A stretch of DNA of 21,664 nt from Magicicada cassinii (taxonomy: Eukaryota > Arthropoda > Insecta > Hemiptera > Cicadidae), in NCBI GenBank assembly GCA_028571305.1, contig JAOXNS010177697.1, positions 1-21,664 on the forward strand. Reading direction: 5' to 3'. Positions 20,048 to 21,664 of this stretch are shown here, piece after piece. Positions within the stretch are counted from its first letter, which is position 1; each line of letters begins with the position of its first letter. The position numbers were made by a program, and so were the translations under genes. A model generated the notes under the pieces. It made no database searches and was not told the DNA's origin. It saw only the letters and a program-made list of their open reading frames with translations.

Positions 20048-20223
20048 AAGGGATAATACTAAACTACTAGTAATCATATTGGAGAATTCCCTCCAACTTT
20101 TTGATTATACCAACTGAGGTTAGAAATTCTAAATACATAATGCTTAAGCAATGTATAAAAATGTACTTTTTCACATTTTGCCGGCTTATATTGGACACTT
20201 TATAAAATTCCCGGGTATTCTAT

Positions 20224-21664
20224 TCACCATCGAACCCGCAAACTATACATATATAATATTCTACCAATAACATATACATACACACACGCCCGCGATATAA
20301 GCTTGAAAAAGATAGCGATGTGTGTTGTGTAGGATGTCATGCACTGTGACTTAACGATTTAAGAATACTGTAATACATATTAAATTATTGCACTTGAAGT
20401 GTAAATTGTTTAACTGAATAGTGTCAATTGGAATTCACTCTAGTTCACATATTATTATTTCCCACATTCCACTTAGTATTATTTCTTGACAATAACCACA
20501 TTCAGCATTCGAATTTCTGAGATTTCTAATCCGAATGGTTGGCCGTTGAGGGTCCTTGGTTCTAGACAAGTAATTGATTATTCTGAAAAATTAAAATTCT
20601 ATTATTATGAAGTGTAGTGGAAGGATATAATTATTTTCTACGTATAATGGAAAAGGAAATTTCTAAATTTGGGGTAAATTAATCAGGGCTCGCGACAGGC
20701 TGAAGTATGGTGTAACAACACAATAAGCTACTCACTGTTGCATCCGTCTAGTAACACATACCACTTAACCAATTGGACGTAAAGACGATTCAAGTAAAGG
20801 TGTATTTAGTAGACTTAGTTTTGAATATAGAAAGAATAAACTAGAGCTAATGTTTAACACTTGTTTTATTGATATTAACACCAGACGTTATCCAGACGTG
20901 TTCCTCTACCAGATGTTAGAATACTACGATGAAGCCAAATTACAAATGTAGTCAAATTACAAAATAGTTAAAAATATCGGAGTAACTTGAGTTGAACTTA
21001 ACTTGAGTTGTGTTTTTCTTTAGTGACCGAAACCAGAAAAGCATACGGGGGGGGAGGTTGAGGTTGGCGAAAAAAGTGTTTCGTTAAAATATGTACGGAT
21101 CTACGTATTCAAAGTAATGTAATTTTTCGGTTATATAGTGCACTGTGCTTTTAATATAAGTATTTAGTCAAGACTGATGTACAATGTTGAGTAAAAATCA
21201 ATATAATTCACGAGGGCAATTTTTACAAACATATATATCATTAGCGTGCAATGTGGTTTACCCGAATGGAGAGTATAAAAACATAAAACTTACCTCTAAA
21301 CCACAACGTTGATCCGATCATTCATATCTGAATAAGCCATTGTACGTATACTGATTAACATACCTGAAACAGAAAGTTTAGCTGTACCAGAAGCTACAAA
21401 CTACGTATAAACAATCTTTGGGTAGTAATGAGTAAAACTTATCTTAAACATATGTGAATGGTAATGTACGTTACCGATATGAACAGTTCACGTTACCAAA
21501 TCTTGTTCACCGACAAAACGGATGAGCAAATTTCTGTTGTCGTTTGCATCCAATGGACAGCAGCCCTCCCCCCAACTTAAAAAATCATACTGTTACGCAA
21601 CCGTTTGTTCCTCAACAAGTACTGTACGCCGATCAGTTTTGCTGCTGAGACGCCTGAGGAGCGG
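20224..21664. other. AT-rich non-coding stretch, no gene recognised
   Basis: No open frame of note. Visible items are an ACATATACATACACACACGCCCGCG stretch near 20270, a cluster of short direct repeats at 20881-21010 and an 8-base G run at 21047-21054. The last 120 bases are somewhat richer in G+C and stay open in some frames to the window edge, but no protein family is recognisable in them. Confidence 0.6.
20881..21010. repeat. Cluster of three short direct-repeat pairs
   Basis: CCAGACGT is at 20881 and 20892, CAAATTACAAA at 20936 and 20953, and TAACTTGAGTTG at 20983 and 20999. Spacings are 11, 17 and 16 bases. They look like independent local duplications. Confidence 0.85.

Larger units (their letters stand above)
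19032..20223 (-). mobile_element. Broken integrase-bearing element, KRBA2/SCAND3-like (fossil)
   Basis: The limits are inferred from an inverted pair: ATAGAATACC at 19032-19041 and its reverse complement GGTATTCTAT at 20214-20223, both beside CCGG-rich bases. Between them lies a minus-strand integrase remnant. Near the left end GAGTATAGA occurs three times (19057, 19085, 19105) with GC-rich spacers, which could be subterminal repeats. The element is incomplete and clearly broken, with several breaks. KRBA2 and SCAND3 integrases descend from integrase-carrying mobile elements. Whether this copy is a Ginger-like DNA transposon or an LTR-related element cannot be settled here. Confidence 0.45.

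Noticed and set aside
21560-21664. Possible exon at the right window edge
   Set aside because: The stretch is GC-richer and open in some frames, but too short to recognise and lacking a clear splice site or family motif.

Overview
The window looks like non-coding nuclear DNA from an animal, most likely an arthropod and probably an insect. It is AT-rich, has no run of open frames that could be bacterial genes, carries many eukaryotic microsatellites, and holds decayed non-LTR retrotransposons (LINEs) of types common in insects. I found no intact host gene, no tRNA or rRNA gene, no CRISPR array and no convincing exon. The organism assignment is inference; no marker gene is present.

Layout. 1-2640 is AT-rich and unassigned, with a (GT)12 tract and a 13-base G run. 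About 2640-5760 (+) is the main feature: a decayed, G+C-richer LINE of the RNase H-bearing I group. Its order can still be read: ORF1 (gag-like, zinc-knuckle remnant), a short pre-RT stretch where the endonuclease should be, reverse transcriptase, RNase H and a C-terminal Cys/His tail. 5775-9960 is AT-rich and unassigned.

9960-13155 contains three short LINE 3' tails: one at about 9960-10370 (+), one at about 12110-12728 (+) and one at about 12850-13155 (-). The last two face each other tail to tail. A GC-rich inverted-repeat island (11427-11550) and a 28-bp (GC/GT) tract lie among them. 13215-18800 is AT-rich with an (AAT)10 tract and a pyrimidine-rich tract. At 18808-18843 there is a hammerhead-ribozyme-like core like those known from Penelope-like elements. 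About 19032-20223 is a broken element whose integrase remnant (- strand) resembles the KRBA2/SCAND3 integrase family, flanked by an inverted 10-bp motif. The rest is AT-rich.

No working gene set is visible. The window is best read as intergenic or intronic DNA that has collected retroelements in several episodes. The calls rest on recognising family motifs by eye; no alignment was run.
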